Shown here: positions 31,483 through 44,375 of the stretch, piece after piece
Layout of the letters: every line of letters starts with the position of its first letter
Numbering within the stretch: the stretch's first letter is position 1
DNA from: Roridomyces roridus
Lineage: Eukaryota > Basidiomycota > Agaricomycetes > Agaricales > Mycenaceae
Assembly: GCA_029378245.1 (NCBI GenBank)
Contig: JARKIF010000015.1
Span: 558,001 to 622,000, forward strand
DNA length: 64,000 nt
Reading direction: 5' to 3'
The notes under the pieces: model-generated
Databases searched by the model: none
What the model saw: only the letters and a program-made list of their open reading frames with translations
Told to the model about the DNA's origin: nothing
Position numbers and translations under genes: made by a program

Positions 31483-34154
31483 GCACATGATAAGTGCTCA
31501 TGGGCGTGCACCTTCGGAGGGACTGGGCTCGAGGATGCGGCGAGACTAGGATGAGCAGAGGATGTCGTGAAGAAGAGAATTTAAAGGTCAAGAGTACTCC
31601 GTACGATACCACAGCCGGATACACGCGCCCACGCCCATAGCGCCAAGGATAATGGCAGTCCTCGATCGTACACCCGACAGTGTCAAGGGGAGGAGTGGGT
31701 GGAGGCAGTAGTGGGGCTTCATTGAGACAAAGTCCAGTATAAAGAGCAGGAAGGCAGGGTTGCTGAAATCTGGTCAACCGGAGTACTTATTGAAATAAAA
31801 CCACACACCAGGTGGCCAAGCTGGAAGAATCGGATTCAGCTGCTCATCGTCAGCGCAGCTTTGCGAGACTGTCGTTGTGCCGTTTCTGCAAGGAAGACTT
31901 GACTTGGATCAGAAAGGAAAGGCTTTGAGTGCCCGCACGCACCAATTGAGTCTCCAGCACCCCGGCTTCATCCAGATCGGCGGCCTTCACACCAACAACA
32001 TCGACACCCGTGGGGTGGGTCAAACTCACAGGCGGAGACCACCGGTCATCGTCCTCATTCTCGTACCAGTGGTCATCGTAAGTGTCGTTGTCGAATGAAT
32101 TGGGTAGGGGTGGCAGGGTGATTGGGATTTGGCCGAGCACACTATAGTGATGGTGGTGGTTTGAAGTCAAGAGGGGAGTCCAAACAAGGCGATACATGAT
32201 GCCTTCTGCCCAAATCACGTGATCGTGACGCCGCTCCCTGTACATGGATCGCCCGAGACCCATGCCGACGCCGTGCAACTAATTCATCACGGAAATCTTG
32301 CGGAAAGTGTGAAATATCACTGGAACAACTGCTGCCATGACTGTGCCGGGCTCCGCCGGAGCATGCCGACCGCGAGAAAGACCCATACCGTGCGCGTAGT
32401 CCACCCTGCTCATACATGTATTTTAGATTTCTTCAAGCAGTCTTGATCCCAACGTAACTGTCAGCGAGAGGTTCCGTATGGAGGCCCGGAGCATCGCGCT
32501 TTGAAACACGATGCCAATGCACGATTGCCGCTCCGAGATAGGACCCCGTAACCGTCGACACATTCTGCCGTATTCGAACATTGATTGGACATGAGATCAG
32601 TTGATTTACCGTCGCGCCGACTGTCCGAACATACTACACGACATTTTCCACTCGTACTTGAAGTTTTGGAATTTCACGTATGTATGTCCCAAGTTCGCAC
32701 CATCATTCAATTTCCTCTCCGCGAACACTATCGGCTTCTCCGTCTGCACGCCACTCCGGGCTGTGTTCAATATGCCTGTTGCACGAAGCTCCGACTCGTT
32801 GGATTGTAAATCCCTCCCTTCATATTCTTCCTCAAGCTCATTGCACATCCCAGCACCTCTTGGAGGTATAAGTATTGAACAACTTGTCCTCAATCCGACG
32901 TGGGGTGGGTTGAATCGACGGCATATGCATATTGGGCATGGGCATTATGTTTGGAGATCAACTCGAGGATATATATCGGCGTGACCATTTACATGCGCGG
33001 GTTTCTTTTGCAGTGAGTGATTGCAAATCCAACAGAGCCTCACATTCTGCTGGGCCTTCATCCCACGGCTACAGTCCAAGCTGTATGTCACGGTGTTGGG
33101 CAGTTCCGGGAATGAGAACGCGCAGAGGGGAATTGTGGACCAACCAAAGTAGTGGCCCATTTTCTTCTCCACACTCTCCCAAGGGGCACGCAGATCAGGA
33201 GCTGTCAACATCGGGTTGTCGTGAGAGAGTTTCGGGTCAACACTGATGCGAGTGATCGTTCCCGCCAAAATTGACGTGATCCGATCAAATCATTACGTAG
33301 GGAGGGGTGTCTGACCTCGAAAACTTTTTTTGAAAGTTACTCAGAATGTCTTGTTATGCACAAAAAACATTGGCATCACTGGACTTCCTTTTTGGGATGT
33401 CAAAACTCTCTCACGATACCCAATGTCTGACATTTCTGATCTGCGTGCCCCTTGCACTCTCCTCGGCACCACACAGGCCCCTGCTTGCTTGACACTTCAC
33501 ACCTCCCTCGCTCTTCACAATGGAGATTGAGAAACAAATTCAATGGGGATTTGCAATATTGTAGGCCGAGGCAAATGATTGCTTCACAACTCAGTTCCTC
33601 GTCATATCTCACCAGATTAAAATTATTTTCATCGTGGAGTCTCAGCATTTGCACCAGTTGAACAATCTTCGATCAATCATCAAGTGGGACGGTAGTGTTC
33701 TCATTGATGCAGAGGAGGAAGAGGTATAGGTCTGGTTTGACGACAAAATAATGTCATTTGATGTGTCCCAAAAAGGAAATTTCCTTTTATAGAGGGGGGG
33801 AGGGTCTGCCGATTTGGCTGAAAAAAGAAATTCGAGGTGATGTGCTGATCTCTTATCTTTGGTGCCCCTTGGATACAGATGAATGTTCAATGGTAATTTT
33901 GTCAGGCTGTATTTAGGCTGTATCTATGCAATACAAAAACCGCTGATGTTCAGCACAATTCATCTTCACCATGCATGTCAGCATCAAGAATGCAGAGTCA
34001 GCGCGATGGTGCATCCGCATCGCAAATCAATGTTGTAATACGGAAGAATGTGCCGACGGTTACGGGGTCCTGCCTTCGGAACAGTCGTTGACAGCGGCCA
34101 TCATGGATTATCATCGCGTTTCAAAGTGCGATCATCGATGCTCCGGGCCTCCAT
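31483..34154. other. Intergenic, possible small minus-strand gene remnant
   Basis: On the minus strand between about 32280 and 31570 there are stretches that could be exons. One reads NSFDNDTYDDHWYENEDDDRW. Another, just before a stop, reads SRTAIILGAMGVGACIRLWY, a possible membrane segment. I could not join them in one phase, so no gene is called. Frames between 32.5 and 33.9 kb on both strands have no recognisable content. Confidence 0.3.
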
Positions 34155-34231
34155 AGTTTCGGGGTCCGATTCCCGAAAACATGAGCCGATGTCTGATTGA
34201 CAAGCTCGACTGTCCGGCCTTCCATAGGATA
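34155..34231. repeat. Dispersed repeat, inverted copy of 25827-25892
   Basis: The stretch with GATTGACAAGCTCGACTGTC followed by CGGCCTTCCAT is the reverse complement, with a few differences, of 25827-25892. It abuts the palindromic element that starts at 34232. Confidence 0.65.
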
Positions 34232-35149
34232 CACAGCGGCAGTTCAACAATAAAAAGCCCGTTTTAGTTAGCCGCCCTTCCTAAAGTTTGGGGGACAAAT
34301 AACACCGGGCCGAAACGGAGTTTGATATGTTTGGTTTAGGTGAGATCGAAATCAGAACCAAAATTGTGCCTTTCAAATCTCAAATAAATGTGGTTCAAAC
34401 CGGTCATATGACAATGCCATTCTGAGCACCTCATAGCAATTTTAATACATTGTACAAAGTCAGCCTTCAAGATGGCGCGCAAACCACAAGTAATCTGTTC
34501 ATCAATCTCCATTATCAAATTCCGGCAATCACATTCCATAGGGAAGCCACTTTTACGCAACAAATGTCATCTGATGTCACGGCTGCCAAAATCTCCGTTG
34601 AGATTTTACATTTAAAACAGAATGAAACCTATGTGCCGATGATCTCCGAGTGATCTGCGGATGATCCGGAGATGATCTGCACTAGAGGTGGCCCGCTGCG
34701 GAAGATCATCCTCGGATCATCGTCAGATGACTTGGAGATCATCGGCCAATCAATTTCACTGGGTTCGAAATCTCAGGTTTCAACGGAGATTTTGGCGGCC
34801 TCGAAACCGGGTTACATACCTTTCCTAAAATTGGCACCCATATTGGATGTGATTTCCGGACTCTGAGGTTGCGGATTGATAGACAGATTATTTGTCGTTT
34901 CCGCATTGATTTGGAGACCGTTTTTGTAAAATGTATTCCAATAGCTTTCCACCACTCAGAATGGCATTCCTATGCTACGGTTTTGAAACTCATTTATTTG
35001 GAATGCGAAAGGCCGAGTTTCGGCTCTGATCTGGAGCTGAGCTAAACCAAATGTATCAAATTGAATTTCGGCCCGGCTGTATCTGTTCATCAAACTTTCG
35101 GAAGGGCGGCTAACTAAAACGGGCTTTTTATTCCGGAACTGCCGCTGTG
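34232..35149. mobile_element. 918-bp palindromic foldback element (CACTA-like ends)
   Basis: The two halves are imperfect inverted copies of each other along their whole length. The ends start CACAGCGGCAGTT and share AATAAAAAGCCCGTTTTAGT and TTAGCCGCCCTTCC. Further in, AATGCCATTCTGAG, ATAATCTGT-like, GCCAAAATCTCCGTTGA and CCGATGATCTCC each recur inverted, up to the centre at about 34690. ATA flanks both sides (34229-34231 and 35150-35152), a 3-bp duplication that with CAC-starting ends fits CACTA/CMC-type MITEs. Any transcript would fold into one hairpin with arms of about 440 nt. No coding frame of note is present. Confidence 0.8.
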
Positions 35150-35748
35150 ATAGTGCTTAGGAGGAAGCCAACAATGTCGGCCGAAGTATGCCGATTGTTC
35201 CCAACCGGATCGTCCCAGGGTTCGTTCGCAGAGAGACGTGCAATTAAGAACGTCAGAATGAAGTCAAGGCAGAAGACCCACCTGTGCGGTGCAGCCCATG
35301 AACGTCTTTTGTGTCGGCAGCGACTCGTGAGCAGAATCTCCTCGTTCAACTCGAGGTAAGGGCACTAGTTGTCGTCAGGGACGCTGTTTTGTGGGGTTTC
35401 ATTCTACGATTTTCCGGAAGGAAATGCACACGGGGTCAGCGGCGGAATATGATCTTGAAAACAAATCGTTCTAATGAATCTCGAGAACGTCCTCGTGCGC
35501 CTCCAGAACCCAATCCATCTCCCGCAGGGATCTCCGCTCTCGGTGAGCTCCCCTCGTCGTAGCCGTTCCGCCAATCCTCGCAATGCCAAATTAATGGCAG
35601 GGCTATTGTTATGATCCCAACATGCCATACGCCGTCGGCATCCCAGGTCCAGGTCCGCGCAGCGTGAAGCTGAGTATACCCCTCATCACGCTCTGCACGC
35701 TCAGCAATATACCGCCACTCGGCGCTACCAGTATATCCACGATGGTGT
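35150..35748. other. Intergenic, no gene recognised
   Basis: The stretch contains one T-arm-like motif (35340-35356) and unremarkable short frames. Confidence 0.35.
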
Positions 35749-36936
35749 TCAACCGCGCATGGATCTCGAGGTCACTTGAGTTGACTGCACAGTCGAACGG
35801 GGAGGGATCATGTTAAAGTCGAAGAACGTCAATGTGATCTTGGGGGAGCTATCCGTCGAGTTTGCAGCAAGCACATAAACCTGGTTGACATTAATCCCGC
35901 GTCGGTCTTGGAGAAATCGGTGATTAAGCACCGTACGGAGGAACCAGCGGTCCTTGAACGCCAGACCAGTGACCACGGGCAGCTTGGGGTTCCCCCTTCC
36001 GCCGTAGCAGTGCTCTCTTGGCAACTGCAAGTCCCCGGGATCCACCGTACCCAGCAGCTTGTCGCAGGTCGTCCCTTTGCAGAGTACATGTGAAAGAACC
36101 ACGGATCTAAAAAAATCAAACGCAACGAGTCAGCAGACAAGAGAGGAAGCAAGATTGTCAGAGAGGAAGTACAATCGCAAGAGAGGAACCACGATCGCAA
36201 CAGTATAAGCCCGAATTTTAGACAAAGTAAGAGGAAAAATGAGTATTCAGACAACGATACGAGTATATTTTTGTGAAGACACGACAAGGTAGCGGAAATC
36301 ATTTGATGACGAGTAGCAAACGAGCCCGCGGCTTCAAGCATCTCGTCCAAACGTGTGCGAGCGGATATCTGGGCCCGTGATGAGAGGTCCAACGCCGCGG
36401 AGAAGAGCCTGACGCGCTTCAGGATCTTCGGCATTTGTAAGCAATGTCCAGCAGTCGATGATATATGCCCAGAACCGCGGCGTCGATGACATGAGTGCGT
36501 ACGTTGGCGCGTGAAAGCGGAACCCGCTCGCCCAGTGCACGATGCCAACAGAATACTGAAGGAGAGCTATCCCCAAAGTATCCAAACTGGCGTGGTGCAC
36601 ATGAATGAACTGGACCCAAGGCCAAACACGGGGCCACAACGACAAACCGGTGGCTGCCTTTGGTGAAAGCGCGAATATAGTATCGAGGGCCATGGCTGCA
36701 CATGAGATGTCCTCGACGATGGCCGGATACTGATCGATCTCCTCAAGGACCTCTGCAGCCGGAATGCGAGCGCGGTCGAGGAGGGAGAAAAAGACGGGAA
36801 GAAATGTCAGACGCTGAGAGTCTGACAGAGGCGAGGAATCCATGAGTATGATATCCCGAGCACGTTCTACATCGTCCATTGTCCGAGTCTTCGAGGCAGC
36901 CAACGACGCGATACGCTGCCGGACGAAATTAGTCAA
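35749..36936 (-). pseudogene. Decayed gene resembling agaricomycete MYND-family proteins
   Basis: A 200-codon minus frame (36936-36334, first ATG at 36879 reading MDDVERARDI) contains LWPRVWPWVQFIHVHHASLD. A second minus frame (36102-35749) contains KDRWFLRTVLNHRFLQDRRG and later ITLTFFDF. From memory, WPRVWxWVQF near the N-terminus and DRxFLRxLxxH...FDY near the C-terminus recur in a large family of agaricomycete proteins that carry a MYND zinc finger. Here the central part, including any C-x2-C finger, is missing and stops separate the two pieces, so I read a degraded member. A possible acceptor CAG lies just before the first piece (36920-36918). The family link is by resemblance only. Confidence 0.45.
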
Positions 36937-37503
36937 AGAACAAAGACAAATGACCCACTTATTCGGAAAGGCATTGGTATATTGTCCAGCCTATGCAGAG
37001 ACAAAGATTGATGGATGGAGGAGAGCCAAATGTCCGTTGAAAGTTGGATGAAAGCAAAGAAGTGACTGTGAACAAAGACAAAGGCGATTGCTCGGAGTCA
37101 ATTGAACGAAACACGGCCCGAGGTTGCCGGAACGTCAGGCCGACACGAGGATTCCGAGGGAACGAATGAAAGAAAAGAACCCCGAGGCGCTCCAAAAGGC
37201 TGCGCGAGTCATCAACGAGAGGCTCGCCTAGAAAAGGTCCACTGGGGGGCTCGGAGCCGATTCAGAGTCTGCAGTCGCCAGTCGCCGAATCATGATCTCG
37301 CCGATACATCATCGGGACTGAGGCCAGGGTCTGCATGTAGAAGTAGAACAAACGAGAGAATCCAGCAGCTTGAAACAGTAACCAGCCCTTGGAGGAGTCA
37401 TGCAGATGGTGGTCGGAGAGGAGAGCAGATTTGATCCACGTTCCAGAAGCTGTTTCAAATCAGCTGAGCACTGCCACTCTTGGCAGCCTTCTTGACACGT
37501 ACC
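36937..37503. other. Intergenic upstream of NLR copy 2
   Basis: No gene is supported. The last ~65 bp (GTTCCAGAAGCTGTTTC and following) match the flanks just upstream of NLR copies 1 and 3. Confidence 0.4.
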
Positions 37504-38604
37504 ATGACCTCCGCCTACACCCTTCTCAGTGCGAGCTACGCCTCGTACCCTCGTTCAAGCAGTTCACTAACCAAAAACTCCAGTTCACTCTATCGAAGGA
37601 GCCCCTCTGCAGCCACGCGGTGCCTTGGGCCGGCTGAAAGGCTCATCGACTCTCTACGTCTCCATCAACCAAGAGGGCGCGGAGGTGCATCGGACTCCGA
37701 AGAAAAGCGAGTTTGGGGCACCCTGGGACAGTCTCTACATCCTGTGAGTGCATGATCGAGCCTCCCTGATCTGAGGGCTGATATGCGCCAGCTCTGCGAA
37801 ATCCGAGTCTTCCAAGATATCTTTCCGCCTCATGCGCGATCCTTTTCTCCCGCGGCCGGACATTTGCCTGGGAACCAACGATACGGATATTGGCTCTTTG
37901 CTTGACATGTGCCCTCCGGATGACGAGTCGATCTGTGCGTACACTCACGCTTTTTTTTGGTACAAATCTGATTGCCTTACAGATGCAAGACTAGAGATCA
38001 AGCCCAAATCTCGAGATCCACATAGCAGCGACAAGATCATTCTTTCTGTACGCCTCGTGCGCCAGCTCGATGCGATTGAGAAAGCCATCGATGTGGCGAA
38101 GGTCTCGTCTAAACGTCTCGAATCTTCCCTGAGCTCGATCATCGACAAGCTCGATAACCTCCTTCGCCTGGGTGATGCGATATCAGAGGTGAATTTCCTC
38201 TTGAGTGTCTTTTTCTAACTCTGCTGACTGACCCAGATCCATCCCTACTTCAGTATCGCGTGGAAGGTCCTCACCGTCGTGTATCAGGCAAATCATCTGG
38301 CTTGCATCATCGGAACAAGCTAATCCATTATTCAGGTAGCAAAAAAAACAGAAAGAGGCCGACGAGAAGCTCCTTAAACTTGTCGATACTATGGTGGATG
38401 TGTACTCGGTCGTCCAGGACACCGATTTCCTGGTAGATAAGCTCAAGAGTCTTGAGAAGACGGCGTCTGCAATCGCAAAACAGACGGTGGAATGTGCGTA
38501 CTTCATACAAGAGTATACGGCCTGTGGGTTTGGAGGTGAGTTCCATCTTGTCCACATTCACATTGAAATCAACCACTTGTAGGCCGGACAATTCAGACAC
38601 TTCG

Positions 38605-38965
38605 TGTCATGATATGACCCCAGGCCACAACCCGACGGGTTGTAACCCGATCAATCATCAACCATCAATACTCTAATCAGTGATCATCACTGATCGGCCG
38701 GGTCTTGTCTCAACCCCTGCTTGGTACTCCACTCTCCCCTGCATTTACACCCCTACTTGTCGCGATCGCCCCTGCTCCTACCCCCTACCCCTCGTACCTA
38801 ATTCGATCATGTAGTATATATACCCGTCTACAGTCTCAGTACTGTAGACGAATCTAGTCTATTCTCCCTACGGCTTGCTCTACCTCTTGAGTCTCGTCTG
38901 CTGCTCTTCGCTCGGTCGCCTCGTTCGTTGCCGACTAGAACCCGAATTAGCCCTAGGTGCTGACA
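38605..38965 (+). repeat. 5' LTR of the chromovirus
   Basis: 361 bp, TGTCATG...GCTGACA. A TATATATA stretch lies at about 38815-38822, a likely promoter element of the retrotransposon. It differs from the 3' LTR at three sites (near 38735, 38889 and 38945). Confidence 0.95.
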
Positions 38966-39010
38966 AAAGATTCGTCTCCCCTTTACTCGAACACTCGACC
39001 GAACGAAACG

Positions 39011-40347
39011 ATGGACCCTACTGCACTGGGTATACCGAACCGTGATGCGTTCCAGTCGACGGACGCCATCCACTATCAAGGATTGGATCAAACGGCACGC
39101 AAAGCCCACATATTCGATCGCGCGGAAGCGCTGAGCGCCGCAACTCGCGGGCTACTGACGGAAATCTGGGGACCAGACGGGAACCCGGAGGCGGGGTTGC
39201 AAGCCGGAGTCTTGCACCTCCAGAACGATCTCCAGGATGCATTCCAACGCATCTCGATGATGGAGGACCATATTGCGAAGACCAACAGCGTCATGTTGGA
39301 TATACTGAAGAACCAGTTGGACGCGAAACAGGGGGGTGGCGATAAATCCCGCAGAGCGCGGGTTGCTGCCCCCGCCGACTTTTCGGGGGCTGCCGAGACC
39401 GTGGACGGGTTCTTGGCGGGTTGCTACCTTAACTTCCAGGACAACCCGTATACGAAAAGGACTCCGCCAAGATCAATTTTACCCTGTCTTACATGAAAGG
39501 GGGGTCCGCGGCGATCTGGGCCGAAAACGTAGTGAAGGCCATGCGCAACGGCAGCGGCACTGGCGCCTATACCACCTACGCGGCGTTCGAGGCCGACATT
39601 ATCTCCAGCTTCAAAGGAGGAGCCCAGGTGGAGGAAGCCCAAGCCAAGATGGAAAACCTTCGGCAGGCGAATGGTACGGCCACGAGCTACTTCACCATTC
39701 TCGACTCGTATAACAGAACGGCGGGATACGACGATACTACGCTTATTCACCTCCTCAAGACGGGTCTCAGTCAAGAGGTGGTGGAATCGATTTATGAAGG
39801 AGTTAACAGAGAACTCCCCAAGACCTACGCAGGGTGGAAAGAAGAAGCCATCAAACGTGATGGGCTCAAGAGACAGTTCCGCGTCCTGAAGAATACTCTC
39901 CTAACGGGAGATAAGGCGGGATTCGGGAAAACTGGGAACCCCAACTCGGGGTCGTACAGAGGCGGGGGACGGAACCCGATGCAGAACCCGAAACGACTTG
40001 AAGGTTTCAATCGTACGGAAGGGTTCAACCGATTCGGCACCCAGCGCACGAACACGAACACGAACGCCTCAGGAAGCGGTACCAGCAACCCCACCATACG
40101 TACCAGCATCGCTACGACTGCGAGCAACGTCCCGGCCCCCATGGACATCGATCGCACGAATACTGGCCGTCGTCAACCTAGCAACGAAGTTCACTGCTAT
40201 GGATGCGGGCTCAAAGGGCACATTCGCCGTAACTGCCCGACCCATGCGCACGTTACCGCGCAGTTCCGTGCCATGGTGGAAGAACCCGACACCAAAGAAG
40301 ACTCGGACGAAGAGTCCCCAGAGGATTTTTCCAACGACCGGGATTGA
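39011..40347 (+). pseudogene. Chromovirus gag, frameshifted
   Basis: The frame starts MDPTALGIPNRDAF at 39011 and is cut near 39456 by a frameshift in ACGAAAAGGAC (YTK, then DSAK in the next frame). It continues to the stop at 40345-40347. The second part has the usual capsid-like helical region (SYFTILDSYNRTAGYDD), an Asn/Gly/Arg-rich spacer and one CCHC zinc knuckle CYGCGLKGHIRRNC (about 40194-40236) that would bind the element RNA. Removing or adding a base at the A-run would restore the frame. The following pol region begins in another frame, so pol may be expressed by frameshifting or as a fusion in the intact parent. Confidence 0.85.
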
Positions 40348-43300
40348 AAGCCACGTCCTCCCGGTCTTCCTCGATACCTCATGTACACAAGTCGTTCACT
40401 AATCAATTTCATACTCTATTGAACGACAAAGATTCTCAAATCGTGGCAACCGAACAAGAAACCGACGCTCCTGTCTCCGAGTGGAGGAGTAAGAAGCCGA
40501 TACCCCGGAAGAAGGTCAAAGTCGTACCCCCTACCCCAAAGGCGTCGTGGAAGGGGCTACCACCGAACAGCGCCGAACGACTGTTGGACCGAATGTACGC
40601 GCAGCGGCTGCATGCAGTGGAGATGCTGCGGAATTGGACGTTCAAAACCCGACGCACCGAAATTACCGAAGAATACGTTGAGGAACTACTGCGTCTCTAT
40701 CGACCCGATGCTCTTACAGCGATTGAAGAGTTGCAGAACCCGCCTTCCTTTATTCGCGCCATGGGCGGGGTTTCAGTGATGGTCCCTATGGTGGTGCAGG
40801 ACTTGGCCAGCCTCCGGGGGTATACGGTGGTAGGGCTGTTGGACACCGGGGCTACGGCGGAGGGCTTCATGAATCAGGCGTTTGCTGAGAGGCATGGGCT
40901 CGACGTGGAGGACCTTCCGATGCCGGTACCGGTCTACAACGCGGATAACACCCCAACGCGGGGGGCAAGATTCGACAAGTGGTCAGAATGCGCACAACGG
41001 TGGAGGATCATGAGGAAGTAATGACCTTCGCCCTGACCAACACCGGGAAGACGGATGTCATCCTGGGGTACAAATGGCTGAAACGACACAACCCCGAGAT
41101 CGACTGGAGTAACGGAAAATTGTCCTTTACCCGTTGCCCGCCCGCATGCCGCACCGAGCGCCTCTGGAAGCAATGGGAGGCCGAAGACGAAGATGGGTTG
41201 GAACCCGACGATCGGGTATTCATCACCCGAATCTACAAAGAAGAGGACGCCCAGCATGCGGAACATATCCGAGCTATGGGCTCGGTTGCGACGAGACTGG
41301 CAGCGGCGGCCCACGACGCGAAAGGCGACCAGGCAATGGAGGATATCGTGCCGGCTCATTACCTGGACGAATTTCGCAGTGTCTTTGACAAGAAGGACTT
41401 CGACAAACTACCGGAACGGAAGCGCTGGGACCACGCTATTCGAACTGAAGGACGGGGCGGAACCCGCCCGGGGTCGGGTGATTCCCCTTTCGATCCCGGA
41501 ACAGAAGGAGTTGGACGAGTTCATTGCAGAGCACCTGAAGACAGGACTGTATCTGGCCATCGAAGTCCCCGTTTGCATCTCCTTTCTTTTTCGTAAAGAA
41601 GAAAGACGGAAAGCTCCGACCGGTACAAGACTATCGAAGGTTGAACGCAATCACGATCAAGAACCGGTACCCGATACCGCTGATTTCCGAGATAATGCAT
41701 AACCTTCGGAACGCGACGTGGTTCACAAAGCTGGACGTGCGATGGGGTTGCAACAATATCCGGATAAAGGAGGGAGACGAGGAGAAGGCGGCGTTCATCA
41801 CTAATCGGGGGTTGTTTGAGCCCTTGGTGATGTTTTTCGGGTTGACGAACTCGCCGGCGACCTTCCAGTGCATGATGAACAATATCTTTGCCCGGCAGAT
41901 CGCGGAGGGTCGGGTTATTGTCTACTTGGACGATATTTTGATTTATTCCTCCAACAAGGAGGAGCACCAGAGAACGGTGCGCGAGGTGCTGCAAATCCTG
42001 CAGGAGAACGACTTGTACTTGAAACCCGAGAAGTGTGAGTTCGAGAAGCGCGAGGTCGAATACCTCGGTGTAATTATCGGTGATGGGAAGATTCGGATGG
42101 ACCCTGTGAAGGTTGCGGGGGTGCAGGAGTGGGCGGAACCCAAGACGGTCAAGGAGGTGCAGAGCTTCCTTGGATTCCTCAATTTCTATCGTCGGTTTAT
42201 TGCGGGGTTCGGGATCCACTCCAAACCCCTGACACGTTTGACGAGAAAAGATTACCGGTGGCGATGGGGAGGTGAAGAGAGGAGAGCGTTCGAAAAGTTG
42301 AAGGATTTAGTCACCGCCGAACCGGTGCTGCACTTTCCGACCGACCATGGCGAATGGCGGATGGAAGCCGACTCCTCGGATTTCACCACCGGGGCTGTGC
42401 TTTCTCAACTCCAGAACGGGGTCTGGGTCCCGATCGGGTTCTTGTCCAAATCTCTTAACGACACGGAACGAAATTACGACATCCACGACAAGGAAATGTT
42501 GGCGATTATGCGAGGTTTGTACGAGTGGAGGCATTTCCTTCAAGGCAGCAACAAAACGTTCGAGATTTGGACGGACCACAAGAATTTGGCTTACTTCATG
42601 ACGACGAAGAAGCTGAACCGAAGACAGGCACGGTGGTCGCTGGAGCTGAGTGAATACGACTTTTTGCTGATCCACAAACCGGGCAAGACGCATAACAAGA
42701 CGCATGCCCTTTCGAGGCGAAATGGCCATGAAAGGGGGCAAAGGATAACAGCGATATCACGTTGCTACCGGCAGATAAATTTCAACAAATACCGAAGGAG
42801 GAATTTCTGCGAGCAATCCCGGACCAGGAAGGAGGGGACCAATTTTTGCAACGCATCAAGGACGCCCGCGACAAGTGGGAGGATGCAGCCAAGGAGGGTT
42901 TGGCCAAGAGCAAGGATGAAGAAGCCGATGAGGAGAACCCGACCTGGCAGGAACACGACGGGTTCTTGACTAGGCATGGATCAGTATACGTCCCTTCCGA
43001 CAAAGAGCTACGCCATCACATAACCCGAGCTCACCATGATACGTACATGGCCGGTCATCCTGGGCAATATCGAACGGCGGAATTGGTAGCACGGAATTAC
43101 TACTGGCCATCCATGACCCGGGACATCAAGCGATACGTAGCCGCTTGTTTGACGTGCCAGAAGACGAAGACGTTTCCATCCAAACCCCGTGGACCATTGT
43201 CACCAAACGCAGTACCCGAACGAGTATGGCAGAACGTCTCGATCGACCTAATCACGAAGTTACCGGAGTCAAAAGGATATGACAGTATCGTGGTGATTGT

Positions 43301-44339
43301 GGACCAACTGGGCAAAGGAATTCGGGTTATTCCCTGCAGGGAACAGATTACAGGCAAAGGGATCGCCCGGATATATCGAGATAATGTGTGGAAGGATTAC
43401 GGGTTACCAGAGGTGGTGATCAGCGACCATGGAACACAATTCGTGGGCCACTTTATGCGAGACTTGATGAAGCTTCTGGGAATGAAGTCGAATGCGTCGA
43501 CAGCGTATCATCCGCAAACCGATGGTCAAACGGAGCGGGTGAACCAAGAGGTGGAGCAGTACCTCCGAATCTTTACCAACTTCATGCAGGACGACTGGGC
43601 AGAGTGGCTGACCTTGGCCGAATTCTCCTACAATGACAAGGTCCATGCGACGACGGGCTTTAGCCCCTTCTTTATGACTCTCGGGTTCCATCCGCGGAAA
43701 GGAATTGAGCCGTTGCAAGAAGTCCCGACGGAGAAGGCGATGGAATTCGCACAGCGAATGGAGAAGGTACGGGCAGAAGCCGCAGCGGCAATGCGCCATG
43801 CGCAGGATGTTATGAAGAAATACTACGATCGAAGTCGACAACCCGACCCGGGGTACAAAGCAGGCGATAAGGTGTGGCTAGAGGGGAAGAATCTGCAGAC
43901 GCACCGACCCACCAAGAAATTCGAGGACCGACGCTATGGTCCTTTCCCTGTGGTGCGCAAGATTGGGTCCCTCTCGTACGAAATCAAAACGCCGGCATCC
44001 TGGAAGGTTCACCCGGTTTTCAATACGGGCTACCTTCGACCCTGGGTGCCACCAGTGGCCGAACATCAGAAGACGGTGGACCCACCACCCCCAGACGTGG
44101 TTGACGGTCACTATGAGTACGAGGTGGAGGAGATTCTGAAAGTCAAGAGAGGCAGTGGGAATCAGCGCAACACCTTGCGCTACTTCATCAAATGGAAGGA
44201 TTATCCCTCGGCCGAATGGACTTGGGAAAAACGCGCCTTGCTGGATGGGGCGGAGGAATGCATAGAGGAATTCTACCAGAAGAACCCGACCGCACTCCGT
44301 GAAGAACGGGTTAACGGACGATGGAAGATCGTGTCCTGA
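40348..44339 (+). pseudogene. Chromovirus pol (PR-RT-RH-IN-chromodomain), frameshifted
   Basis: Domains in order: an aspartic protease with LLDTGATAEGF (DTG at 40841-40849); reverse transcriptase with FTKLDVRWG, FGLTNSPATFQ and the catalytic YLDD (41923-41934); RNase H with EADSSDFTTGAVLSQ and WTDHKNLAYF; integrase with an HHCC zinc finger ending CLTCQ (about 43147-43161), DDE residues in SIDLITKL, SDHGTQFVGH and DGQTERVNQEVE, and a GPF-type segment (RRYGPFPVVRKI); then a chromodomain (YEVEEILKVKRG, YFIKWKDYPSAEWTWE, 44113-44280). Frameshifts occur near 40957 (G-run), 41440, 41550 and 42735 (G-run). The 525-codon frame 42762-44339 covers the integrase intact. Domain content is complete, so the copy would be active only if these indels are assembly errors. 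Confidence 0.9.
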
Positions 44340-44375
44340 GCGCTTCGGGATGCAGCGCTTGAACGGGGGGGATAA

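Noticed and set aside
38966..38990. tRNA primer-binding site after the 5' LTR
   Set aside because: The sequence AAAAGATTCGTC has no TGG start and I could not match it to a tRNA 3' end.
41521..42219. 232-codon minus-strand frame inside the retrotransposon
   Set aside because: Antisense shadow of reverse transcriptase, which carries all expected motifs on the plus strand.
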